From Caulobacter sp. SL161 (GTDB lineage Bacteria; Pseudomonadota; Alphaproteobacteria; Caulobacterales; Caulobacteraceae), in NCBI RefSeq assembly GCF_026672375.1, contig NZ_JAPPRA010000001.1, positions 2,418,001 through 2,482,000 on the forward strand: DNA of 64,000 nucleotides, given 5' to 3'. The notes under the pieces were generated by a model. That model was not told the origin of the DNA. It made no database searches and saw only the letters and a program-made list of their open reading frames with translations. Shown here piece by piece: positions 39,822-47,703 of the stretch. Within the stretch, counting starts at the first letter, position 1. Every line of letters begins with the position of its first letter. The translations under genes and the position numbers were made by a program.

Positions 39822-41276
39822 ATGGCCGCCTTGATGATCCAGGGCTGCGGCTCGGATGTCGGAAAGTCGGTGCTGGTCGCCGGCCTGTGCCGACTGTTCG
39901 CCAATCGCGGCTTGGTGGTGCGGCCCTTCAAGCCTCAGAACATGTCGAACAACGCCGCCGTCACCGCTGACGGCGGGGAGATCGGTCGCGCCCAGGCTTT
40001 GCAGGCGATCGCCTGTCGCACCCCGCCGACGGTCGACATGAACCCCGTGCTGCTCAAGCCGCAGAGCGATATCGGCGCGCAGGTGGTGGTGCGCGGGCGG
40101 ATGGCGGGATCCTGGGCGGCGCGCGGCTATCAGGATCACAAGGCCAGCCTGCTGCCCACCGTGCTGGAGAGCTTTCGCACGCTGGAAAGCCAGAGCGATC
40201 TGGTCATTGTCGAGGGGGCCGGCAGCCCGGCCGAGATCAATCTCCGGGCCGGCGACATCGCCAATATGGGCTTCGCCCGCGCCGCCGATGTGCCCGTCGT
40301 CCTGGTCGGCGACATCGACCGGGGCCATGTGATCGCCGCGCTCGTGGGGGCGCACGCCGTGCTCGATCCTGAGGATCGGGCGATGATCAAGGGCTTTTTG
40401 ATCAACAAGTTTCGCGGCGATCCGGCGCTGTTCGACGACGGGCGGCGAGCGATCGTGGACCGCACCGGCTGGACGGACCTTGGCATGGCGCCGTGGCTGG
40501 CGGCGGCGCGGCGACTGCCGGCCGAGGACGCGGTTGTGCTGGATGCGCGGTCAGCGGCACGGGAGGGCAAGGTTCGCATCGTGGTTCCGATGCTGTCCCG
40601 CATCGCCAATTTCGACGAGTTCGACGCGCTGCACGCCGAGCCTGGGGTCGAGTTCGCCTTCGTGCCGCCGGGCTCGGCGCTGCCGGGCGACGCCGAGCTG
40701 GTGATCCTGCCCGGCACGAAGGCGACGCGGGCGGATCTCGACTTTTTTCGCGCCCAGGGCTGGGACGTCGATCTGCGCGCTCATCTGCGGCGCGGCGGTC
40801 GCGTGCTGGGGATCTGCGGCGGCTATCAGATGCTGGGCCGGCGCGTGGCTGATCCCGAAGGCGTAGAGGGCGCGCCGGGGACTTCGGAAGGCCTTGGCCT
40901 GCTGGACGTCGACACCGTGATGACCGGTGACAAGACTCTGCGGCCCGTCACGGGCCGCCTGGACGGCGGCGCGCGGTTCGAGGGGTACGAGATGCATGTC
41001 GGCCGCACGTCTGGCGCGCCGCGACCGATGTTGGTGTTCGACACGGGCGAGCCGGACGGCGCCGTTTCGCCGGACGGTCGGGTCAAGGGTTGCTACGTCC
41101 ACGGCCTGTTCGATCGCGGCGAGGCGCGCGCGGCGTTGCTGGCGGAGCTGGGCGCGGTCTCGGACGCCGTCGATCAGGCCGCGCGCGTGGATCTGGCCCT
41201 CGACGAGATCGCAGCGGCTTTGGAGGCTTCATTCGACATTCCGGCCCTGGCCAGACTGGCCGGACTGTCGCTTTAG
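39822..41276 (+). CDS. cobQ: Cobyric acid synthase
   Basis: A 484-residue protein: an N-terminal ATP-binding amidoligase domain ([58 protein letters not shown]) and a C-terminal triad glutamine amidotransferase domain with Cys332 in [12 protein letters not shown] and His427 in CYVHGLFD. It amidates adenosylcobyrinic acid a,c-diamide four times to cobyric acid. Being placed after a B12 receptor, it could work on imported or newly made corrinoid. The stop overlaps the convergent DUF2939 gene by 4 bases. The gene start has gaggag upstream. Confidence 0.95.
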   Translation: MAALMIQGCGSDVGKSVLVAGLCRLFANRGLVVRPFKPQNMSNNAAVTADGGEIGRAQALQAIACRTPPTVDMNPVLLKPQSDIGAQVVVRGRMAGSWAARGYQDHKASLLPTVLESFRTLESQSDLVIVEGAGSPAEINLRAGDIANMGFARAADVPVVLVGDIDRGHVIAALVGAHAVLDPEDRAMIKGFLINKFRGDPALFDDGRRAIVDRTGWTDLGMAPWLAAARRLPAEDAVVLDARSAAREGKVRIVVPMLSRIANFDEFDALHAEPGVEFAFVPPGSALPGDAELVILPGTKATRADLDFFRAQGWDVDLRAHLRRGGRVLGICGGYQMLGRRVADPEGVEGAPGTSEGLGLLDVDTVMTGDKTLRPVTGRLDGGARFEGYEMHVGRTSGAPRPMLVFDTGEPDGAVSPDGRVKGCYVHGLFDRGEARAALLAELGAVSDAVDQAARVDLALDEIAAALEASFDIPALARLAGLSL

Positions 41277-41848
41277 GTCGCCGGCGAAAGGTCGATCCGC
41301 ACCAGCTTCCAGCGAAACAGGCCTTGCCGCTCCAGCGTGAGGCCGAACACAGGCTCGTCGGGCTTGGCCTTGTCGCGATAGGTCGCCTTGAAGTGGTCGA
41401 GGTCCTGGAATCCGTAGCGGATCTCGGTGTCGGACTTGTCGCGCGGCTTGCCGGTCTCGACGCGTGTCCCCTGTACAGAGGGCGAGATCTTGGACGGCGC
41501 GCGACTGGTGGCGACCATCTGCGCGATAGCGTCGGGCGTGGCGTAGGCGTCGACCGCCTTGTCGACGACGCCGACCATCAGGAGCTGGCCGAAGGCGGCG
41601 AACGGGTTGTCGCGCAGTTCCGGGTCCTCCTCGAACGCCTGGGTCATCGCCCCCTTGAGCTGTGACTTCAGGCTTTCCCGAACAGCGGGGAAGTCGACGA
41701 GACGTTCCAGCTTGGCGCGATCGCCGGTCTTGGCCGCCTCGGTCAGGCTGTGCAGGGCCAGCACCGGCGAGCCGAAATAGGCCGCGACAAGGGCGACCAC
41801 GACAAGGCCGATGGCCCCTCCGGTCAGGATACGCTTGGCGCGAGTCAT
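41273..41848 (-). CDS. DUF2939-like membrane-anchored protein
   Basis: A 191-residue protein with one N-terminal membrane helix (about residues 10-31, [20 protein letters not shown]) followed by a soluble domain starting [35 protein letters not shown]. The pattern of an N-terminal anchor and paired helices resembles DUF2939. Function is unknown, probably periplasmic. It is transcribed divergently from the LacI-type gene with about 150 bases between them, and its 3' end meets cobQ head-on. Confidence 0.65.
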   Translation of the reverse strand: MTRAKRILTGGAIGLVVVALVAAYFGSPVLALHSLTEAAKTGDRAKLERLVDFPAVRESLKSQLKGAMTQAFEEDPELRDNPFAAFGQLLMVGVVDKAVDAYATPDAIAQMVATSRAPSKISPSVQGTRVETGKPRDKSDTEIRYGFQDLDHFKATYRDKAKPDEPVFGLTLERQGLFRWKLVRIDLSPAT

Positions 41849-41999
41849 GGCTACCTCCTGCTTCTGATTGGCTCAGAGCCGGGAACAGCGGTCAACCAAA
41901 GGGCGGATCTCTGTCGCTCCGTGCGCGTCATAACGTTGAGCCGCTTGTGTTGCTCTGCTTTCCTGATCATCTTCCCGGCGCTCGAAGGGGGAGCTCCAT

Positions 42000-43046
42000 T
42001 TGACCACCAAAAGACCTACGATCGATGATGTCGCCCGCCTGTCGGGGGTAGCGCGCGTCACGGTCTCGCGGGTTCTGAATGGTGGTCCGAACGTGCGCGA
42101 CGAGGTCCGCGCGCGGGTGATGCAGGCGGTCGAGACGCTGGCGTACAAGGTCAATCCGCAGGCGCGCAGCCTCGCGGGTGGGGCCAGCCGGCTGCTAGCC
42201 TTCGTCTTCGCGTCAGATCCCGAGAACGAGCCGAACTCGTACTACGAGTCCGCGCTGGAGCTGGGCGCGCTGCGCGCCTGCCTGACGCTGGGCTATCAGG
42301 TGCTGGTCCAGAACGTTCCGCAGCAGACGCCCGATCACCAGAAGCGGATTCTGGATCTGATCACCACCCAACGCTGCGAGGGCCTGATCCTGTCGCCGCC
42401 CTACAGCGACGACGTCGCGCTGATCGAGGCGGCGCTTGCGCAGGGCTGCAAGGTCGTGACCGTCTCGCCCGGTGGTCCGGGGCGCGGCAAGGCCGACGGG
42501 GTCGGCGTCGACGACGAGGCCGGCGGCTATGACATGACCCGCGAGCTCCTACGCCTGGGTCATCGACGATTCGGCTTCATCGCCGGCCTGGAAGGGCACC
42601 TTTCGGCCGACCGACGCCTGCAGGGCTTCCGCAGAGCGCTCGCCGAGCAGGCGTTGGGGGAGGGCGACTGTGTCGTGCTCCGGGGTGACTTCACCTTCCG
42701 GTCGGGCACCCGCCTGGCGCCGGAGCTTCTGGACCATCCGCTCAAGCCGACCGCGCTGGTCTGCGCCAATGACGACATGGCCGCCGGCGTCCTGTCGGCC
42801 GCCCATGCGCGCGGTCTCAACATCCCGCAGGACCTGTCGATCACAGGTTTCGACGATGCGCCTGTGGCCGGCATCGTCTGGCCGCCGCTCACCACGGTGC
42901 ACCAGCCGGTCAAGGTCCTGGGCCAGCGCGCCGTCGAGCTGCTGGTCGCGCGCCTGACGGGCGTCAACGTCTCCCAAGCGCCCGTCTTCGAGAAACTCGA
43001 ACACGCCGTGGTCTCGCGGCAGACGACAACCACCGCCCACCTCTAG
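42000..43046 (+). CDS. LacI-family transcription regulator of the glycan locus
   Basis: A 348-residue LacI/GalR regulator. The N-terminal helix-turn-helix reads TIDDVARLSGVARVTVSRVLNGG (residues 6-28), followed by the hinge RARVMQAVETLAYKVNPQARSLAGG and the periplasmic-binding-type domain with GLILSPPYSDD and VCANDDMAAGVLSAAHARGL. The start is TTG at 42000, with gaaggggga eight bases before. It precedes two palindromic operators and the receptor-glycosidase genes, and presumably controls them and perhaps itself: the bases near 41930 contain a partial aacgtt half-site. The effector sugar is unknown. It resembles SalR-type Caulobacter regulators. Confidence 0.9.
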   Translation: MTTKRPTIDDVARLSGVARVTVSRVLNGGPNVRDEVRARVMQAVETLAYKVNPQARSLAGGASRLLAFVFASDPENEPNSYYESALELGALRACLTLGYQVLVQNVPQQTPDHQKRILDLITTQRCEGLILSPPYSDDVALIEAALAQGCKVVTVSPGGPGRGKADGVGVDDEAGGYDMTRELLRLGHRRFGFIAGLEGHLSADRRLQGFRRALAEQALGEGDCVVLRGDFTFRSGTRLAPELLDHPLKPTALVCANDDMAAGVLSAAHARGLNIPQDLSITGFDDAPVAGIVWPPLTTVHQPVKVLGQRAVELLVARLTGVNVSQAPVFEKLEHAVVSRQTTTTAHL

Positions 43047-43059
43047 ACCGCACGAGCTT

Positions 43060-43071
43060 GACAACGTTGTC
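43060..43071. promoter_or_regulatory. LacI-type operator palindrome, gacaacgttgtc
   Basis: A perfect 12-base palindrome 110 bases before the TonB receptor start. This core with central cg is the common target of LacI/GalR proteins, including those controlling TonB receptors in Caulobacter-like and Xanthomonas-like bacteria. Confidence 0.75.
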
Positions 43072-43085
43072 GCGTTGAGCGCAAT

Positions 43086-43099
43086 TGGAAGCGCTTCCA
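43086..43099. promoter_or_regulatory. LacI-type operator palindrome, tggaagcgcttcca
   Basis: A perfect 14-base palindrome 14 bases after the previous one and 81 bases upstream of the receptor start. It has a different half-site (tggaagc) from the first operator, also typical of LacI proteins. The region may be controlled by two different regulators. Confidence 0.75.
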
Positions 43100-43180
43100 T
43101 AGAGGCGCATTCACGGCTATTGGCCTGACAACAAGAACGATATCTCGCCGCAGCAGGGCGAATTAGAAGGGGGAGAGCTT

Positions 43181-46042
43181 ATGCGAAACCGTAAGAACGG
43201 CGGCGCGCATCCGTCCAACAAGCGATTCTACGGCACGGCCTCGGCCGCCGCGATCACCCTGGCCCTGGCCGGCTCGGGCTCCGCCTGGGCGCAGTCGGCG
43301 CCCCAGACGCCCAAGGCCGAGGACGACACCGTCGAGGCCATCGTGGTGACCGGCATCAAGGCCGGCATCCAGAACGCAATCAACATCAAGAAGAACGAGA
43401 CCTCGATCGTCGAGGCTGTGTCGGCGGAAGACATCGGCAAGCTGCCGGACGTCTCGATCGGCGAGTCGATCGCGCGTCTGCCGGGTCTGGCCGCCCAGCG
43501 CGTCAACGGCCGCGCCCAGGTGATCTCGATCCGGGGGCTCGCGCCGGACTTCACCACGACGCTGCTCAACGGCCGCCAGCAGGCCAGCTCCGGCGACAAC
43601 CGCGCCGTCGAATTCGACCAGTATCCGTCGGAACTGCTGTCGAGCGTCGTGATCTACAAGACCCCAGACGCCCAGGTCTCTGGCATGGGCCTGTCGGGCA
43701 CCGCAGACCTCCGCACGGTGCGTCCGCTCGAGTTCGGCAAGCGCGCCGTCGCGGTGAACATTCGCGGCGAGAAGACCGCCGGCAAGAAGCTGAACGACGA
43801 CGTCAGCAACTGGGGCGGTCGCTACAGCGCCAGCTACATCAACCAGTTCGCCGACGGCACGTTCGGCGTGGCGCTGGGTTACGCCCACCTGGATTCACCC
43901 TCGCAGGTGAAGCACTACAAGGCCTATGGCTATGAGGCCTTCGGCTTCGCCGTGACGCCCGACAGCGCCGATAACGCCCTGATCCTCAACGGCCAGGAAT
44001 TGTTCGCCACCTCGCGCCTCAACAAGCGCGACGCGGTGATCGGCATCTTCGAGTACCAGCCGAACGATCAGATCCATTCGACCCTGGACCTGTACTACTC
44101 GACGTTCCGGCAGGAAGAGACAACGCGCGGGGCGCAATGGTTCTCGAACGGCTGGGCGGACAACGCCACCTTCACCAACATCAAGACCGAAGACCTCGGC
44201 GGTTCGCAGTTCGCGCGCAGCGGTCTGCTCAACAACGCGGTCCCGCAGCTGCGGAATGACTACAACACCCGCATGGACCAGCTGTTCTCGGCCGGTCTGA
44301 ACAACGAGTTCCAGCTGTCGGACCGCACCAAGCTGGTCGCGGATCTGTCCTATTCCTCCAACAAGCGGAAGGAACAGATCATGGAGACGTACGCGGGCTA
44401 TGGCCGCGGCGTCGGTGGCGTGACTCCGGCCACGCCGGACATCGGTCGAGTGTTCGACAAGATCGGCTTCCAGGTCGCCGACAACGGCTTCTCGCAATAC
44501 GACGAGGGCTTCAACTACGCCGACGCCGGCAAGGTGACGCTGGGCGACCGCGCGCCTTGGGGCGGCTGGGGCCACGACGGCGCCATTCGCTTCCCGCAGG
44601 TGAAGGAGGACGTGACCACGATCGACGTCCACCTTGAGCACGAGCTGGACGGCTTCATCACCCAGGTCAGCGCGGGCGTGAACCACACCAAGCGCGACAA
44701 GGGCAAGACCGTCTCGGACAACGATCTGTTCCTCAAGAACGGTCGCCAGCAGGTCTATGTCGACGCGGCCGACCTCGTGGACCCGACGCAGCTTGGCTTC
44801 GCCGGCTTCGGCGGCGTGCTGAGCGTCAACATCGGCGACGCCTGGCGCAAGTACTACAACTGGGCGCCGATCCTGGACGCCAACTACTACGACAAGACCT
44901 GGGAGATCACCGAGAAGGTCACGACCTTCTTCGCCCGCGCCAATTTCCAGGCCGGCGACCTGCGCGGCAACCTGGGCGTTCAGGTGGTCAAGCAGGAGCA
45001 GGCCTCTTCGGGCGTCGTGATCAACGGCACCGAACCGGGCAAGCCGATCACGCCCACCAAGATCAACGTCAAGGACGACTACACTGACGTCCTGCCCAGC
45101 ATGAACCTGATCTATGATCTGGGCGGCGGCCACCGCCTGCGCTTCGCGTTGTCCAAGACCATGGCCCGTCCGCGCATGGACGATATGCGCGCCAACGTCA
45201 CGCCGGGCTTCAACTCGCTGGTCTGTTCGGGCCAACCCTGCGCACCGGGCACGACGGTCAATCCGTGGTCGGCCAGCGGCGGCAACCCGAACCTGAAGCC
45301 CTGGATGGCCAAGGCGGCCGACCTTGCCTACGAGTGGTATGTCAGCCCCGCGACCTACGTGTCGGTGGCCGGCTTCTACAAGAAGCTCGACACCTACATC
45401 TATTCGCAGACCGGCAAGTTCGACTTCACCGGCATCCCGCTGCCCACGACGGCTACGGCGATCCCGCCGGGCATCACCATCAGCCCGATCGGCCAGATCA
45501 CCCTGCCGGCCAACGGCAACGGCGGCGTGGTCAAGGGCCTGGAATTCAGCGGCGCGGTGGATCTTGGCCAGTTCGCCGACCTGCTGAAGGGCTTCGGCAT
45601 GCAGGGCAGCCTCTCGCTGACCAAGTCGAACCTGAACCCGACCACCAGCACCGATCCCAAGCAGAAGGTCCGTATCCCCGGCCTGTCGGGCACGGTCTAC
45701 AATGTGACCGGCTACTACGAGCGGGGCGGCTTCCAGGCGCGGATCAGCCAGCGTTATCGCTCGGCCTTCAAGGGTGAAGTGGTGCAGCTGTTCGCCACGC
45801 GCGGCTTCACCGAGATCCTGGCCGACAAGCAGGTCGACGCCCAGATCGGCTACACCTTCCAGGATGGGCCGATGGAGAACCTGGGGCTGCTGGTCCAGGT
45901 CAACAACCTGACCAATACGCCGTACCGCACCCGTCTGGGCCTGGACGGCGGCGGGACCAAGACCAGCGGTGGCGGCGCCTTGCCCGAAACCTACGAAAAG
46001 TACGGCCGTCAGATCCTGTTCGGCGTGAACTATCGGTTCTAA
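43181..46042 (+). CDS. TonB-dependent receptor, large Caulobacter/Xanthomonas type
   Basis: A 953-residue outer-membrane receptor of the TIGR01782-like class. Signal peptide about residues 1-38 (SAAAITLALAGSGSAWAQS), then a TonB-box-like EAIVVTGIKAGIQNAI, a plug domain (IGKLPDVSIGESIARLPGLA, VISIRGLAPDFTTTLLNGRQ) and a barrel ending ILFGVNYRF. It probably takes up an oligosaccharide, given the LacI regulator before it and the two glycosidases after it. A gggggag ribosome-binding site precedes the ATG. The open frame of 734 codons on the other strand is a shadow. Confidence 0.9.
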   Translation: MRNRKNGGAHPSNKRFYGTASAAAITLALAGSGSAWAQSAPQTPKAEDDTVEAIVVTGIKAGIQNAINIKKNETSIVEAVSAEDIGKLPDVSIGESIARLPGLAAQRVNGRAQVISIRGLAPDFTTTLLNGRQQASSGDNRAVEFDQYPSELLSSVVIYKTPDAQVSGMGLSGTADLRTVRPLEFGKRAVAVNIRGEKTAGKKLNDDVSNWGGRYSASYINQFADGTFGVALGYAHLDSPSQVKHYKAYGYEAFGFAVTPDSADNALILNGQELFATSRLNKRDAVIGIFEYQPNDQIHSTLDLYYSTFRQEETTRGAQWFSNGWADNATFTNIKTEDLGGSQFARSGLLNNAVPQLRNDYNTRMDQLFSAGLNNEFQLSDRTKLVADLSYSSNKRKEQIMETYAGYGRGVGGVTPATPDIGRVFDKIGFQVADNGFSQYDEGFNYADAGKVTLGDRAPWGGWGHDGAIRFPQVKEDVTTIDVHLEHELDGFITQVSAGVNHTKRDKGKTVSDNDLFLKNGRQQVYVDAADLVDPTQLGFAGFGGVLSVNIGDAWRKYYNWAPILDANYYDKTWEITEKVTTFFARANFQAGDLRGNLGVQVVKQEQASSGVVINGTEPGKPITPTKINVKDDYTDVLPSMNLIYDLGGGHRLRFALSKTMARPRMDDMRANVTPGFNSLVCSGQPCAPGTTVNPWSASGGNPNLKPWMAKAADLAYEWYVSPATYVSVAGFYKKLDTYIYSQTGKFDFTGIPLPTTATAIPPGITISPIGQITLPANGNGGVVKGLEFSGAVDLGQFADLLKGFGMQGSLSLTKSNLNPTTSTDPKQKVRIPGLSGTVYNVTGYYERGGFQARISQRYRSAFKGEVVQLFATRGFTEILADKQVDAQIGYTFQDGPMENLGLLVQVNNLTNTPYRTRLGLDGGGTKTSGGGALPETYEKYGRQILFGVNYRF

Positions 46043-46099
46043 GCCGGGGGCTGAACGGGTCGCTCTCCCCAGCGGCTCTGTTCGCCAGGCACGAACCAA

Positions 46100-46130
46100 T
46101 CGGGGCGGGGTCGTCGAAAGGCGGCCCCGA
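46100..46130 (+). promoter_or_regulatory. Hairpin between receptor and halogenase genes
   Basis: Arms tcggggc/gccccga with about 17 bases between them, 58 bases after the receptor stop and 27 bases before the next start. No T-run follows. It could protect the receptor message from decay and allow lower expression of downstream genes. Confidence 0.4.
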
Positions 46131-46156
46131 CCTACGACCTAACGGGAGGCGGGTGG

Positions 46157-47680
46157 TTGCAACCGCTCAAAAAGATTCTGATCGCTGGCGGCGGCTCCGC
46201 CGGATGGATGACGGCCGCGCTCTGCTCGCGCCTCTTCCAGGGGCTCTACGAGATCGTCCTCGTCGAGTCCGAGGAGATCGGCACGGTCGGGGTGGGGGAG
46301 GCGACCATCCCCGCCATCAAGAAATTCAACGAACTGCTCGGGCTGGAGGAGGACGACTTCCTGCGCAAGACGCAGGGCTCGTTCAAGCTGGGCATTCAGT
46401 TCAAGAACTGGTGGCGCCAGGGCGAGAGCTATCTCCACGGTTTTGGCGTCATCGGCCAGGACCTGGGCTGGCTGCGCTGCCATCAGTACTGGCTGCGCAT
46501 GCGGGAACTGGGCCGAGCGGGCGACTTCGACAACCTGTCGATCAACAACGCGATGGCGCTGAGCAACAAGTTCATGCGCGCCCGGCCCGATATGGCGGAG
46601 TCGCCGATCGGCCATATCGCTCACGCCTTCCATTTCGATGCGGGCCTCTATGCCAAGCACCTGTCGACCTTCGCCCAGGCGCGCGGCGTCAAGCGCCGTG
46701 AAGGCAAGATCGTTGACGTGACCCTGCGCGCCGAAGACGGCTTCGTGCAGTCGGTCACGATGGACGATGGCGAGGTGCTCACGGCCGACCTCTTCGTCGA
46801 TTGCTCGGGTTTCCGGGGCCTGATCATCGAGCAGGCGCTCAAGACCGGCTACGAGGACTGGACGCACTGGCTGCCCTGCGACCGCGCCGTCGCCGTGCCG
46901 TGCGATCGCTCGGAGCACTTCACGCCCTACACGCGCTCGACCGCGCACACGGCAGGATGGCAGTGGCGAATCCCGCTGCAGCACCGCACGGGCAATGGCC
47001 ACGTCTACTCCAGCCAGTACATCGACGACGACGAGGCCGAGCGCGTCCTGCTTGCGAACCTCGACGGCGCCCAGCGCGCCGACCCGCTGCGCATTCGCTT
47101 CAAGACCGGGAAGCGCAAGAAGATCTGGAACAAGAACTGCGTCGCGATCGGCCTCGCCAGCGGCTTCCTCGAGCCCCTGGAGTCGACCAGTCTGCACCTG
47201 ATCCAATCAGCGGTGATCCGCATGGTGCGGCTGCTGCCGGACGCTGGCTTTGATCAGGCGACGATCGACGAGTTCAATCGCCAGAGCGATTTCGAATACG
47301 AGCGGATCCGCGACTTCATCATCCTGCACTACAAGGCCACCGAGCGCGACGACAGCCCGTTCTGGCGCTACTGCCGCGACATGGAGATCCCCGCCACGCT
47401 GCAGCGGAAAACGGATCTCTTCCGCGCCAACGGCCGCGTGTTCCGAGAGGACGACGAGCTGTTCACCGAAGAGAGCTGGATCCAGGTCTTCCTCGGCCAG
47501 GGCGTCATACCGCGCGCCTACGACCCGCTCGTGCGCGTCAAGTCGGACGACGAGATCGCCCGGTTCCTCGGGAACATCGAGACGGTCATCGGCAAGTGCC
47601 TGAACGTGATGCCCTCCCATGCCGAGTTCGTCGCGCAGGCCTGTCCGGCGCCGCCGCTCGCGCCTGTTCCCACCTCATAG
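46157..47680 (+). CDS. Tryptophan 7-halogenase-like flavoprotein
   Basis: A 507-residue FADH2-dependent halogenase-like protein. The FAD loop is ILIAGGGSAGWMTAALC (residues 8-24), the catalytic-lysine region is QGSFKLGIQFKNWW (Lys77), the halogenase motif is GWQWRIPLQHRTGNGHVYSS, and the active-site glutamate motif is SGFLEPLESTSLHL (about residues 334-347). It begins with TTG at 46157, preceded by gggagg. Such proteins are common beside TonB receptors in sugar loci; their substrates are unknown and no partner flavin reductase is visible here. Function as a halogenase is predicted only. Confidence 0.85.
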   Translation: MQPLKKILIAGGGSAGWMTAALCSRLFQGLYEIVLVESEEIGTVGVGEATIPAIKKFNELLGLEEDDFLRKTQGSFKLGIQFKNWWRQGESYLHGFGVIGQDLGWLRCHQYWLRMRELGRAGDFDNLSINNAMALSNKFMRARPDMAESPIGHIAHAFHFDAGLYAKHLSTFAQARGVKRREGKIVDVTLRAEDGFVQSVTMDDGEVLTADLFVDCSGFRGLIIEQALKTGYEDWTHWLPCDRAVAVPCDRSEHFTPYTRSTAHTAGWQWRIPLQHRTGNGHVYSSQYIDDDEAERVLLANLDGAQRADPLRIRFKTGKRKKIWNKNCVAIGLASGFLEPLESTSLHLIQSAVIRMVRLLPDAGFDQATIDEFNRQSDFEYERIRDFIILHYKATERDDSPFWRYCRDMEIPATLQRKTDLFRANGRVFREDDELFTEESWIQVFLGQGVIPRAYDPLVRVKSDDEIARFLGNIETVIGKCLNVMPSHAEFVAQACPAPPLAPVPTS

Positions 47681-47703
47681 CCACGCTTATCCGGAGTACC
47701 GCC

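Noticed and set aside
43895..46099. A 734-codon open frame opposite the TonB receptor
   Set aside because: It mirrors the receptor codons; its composition is skewed and no domain is visible.
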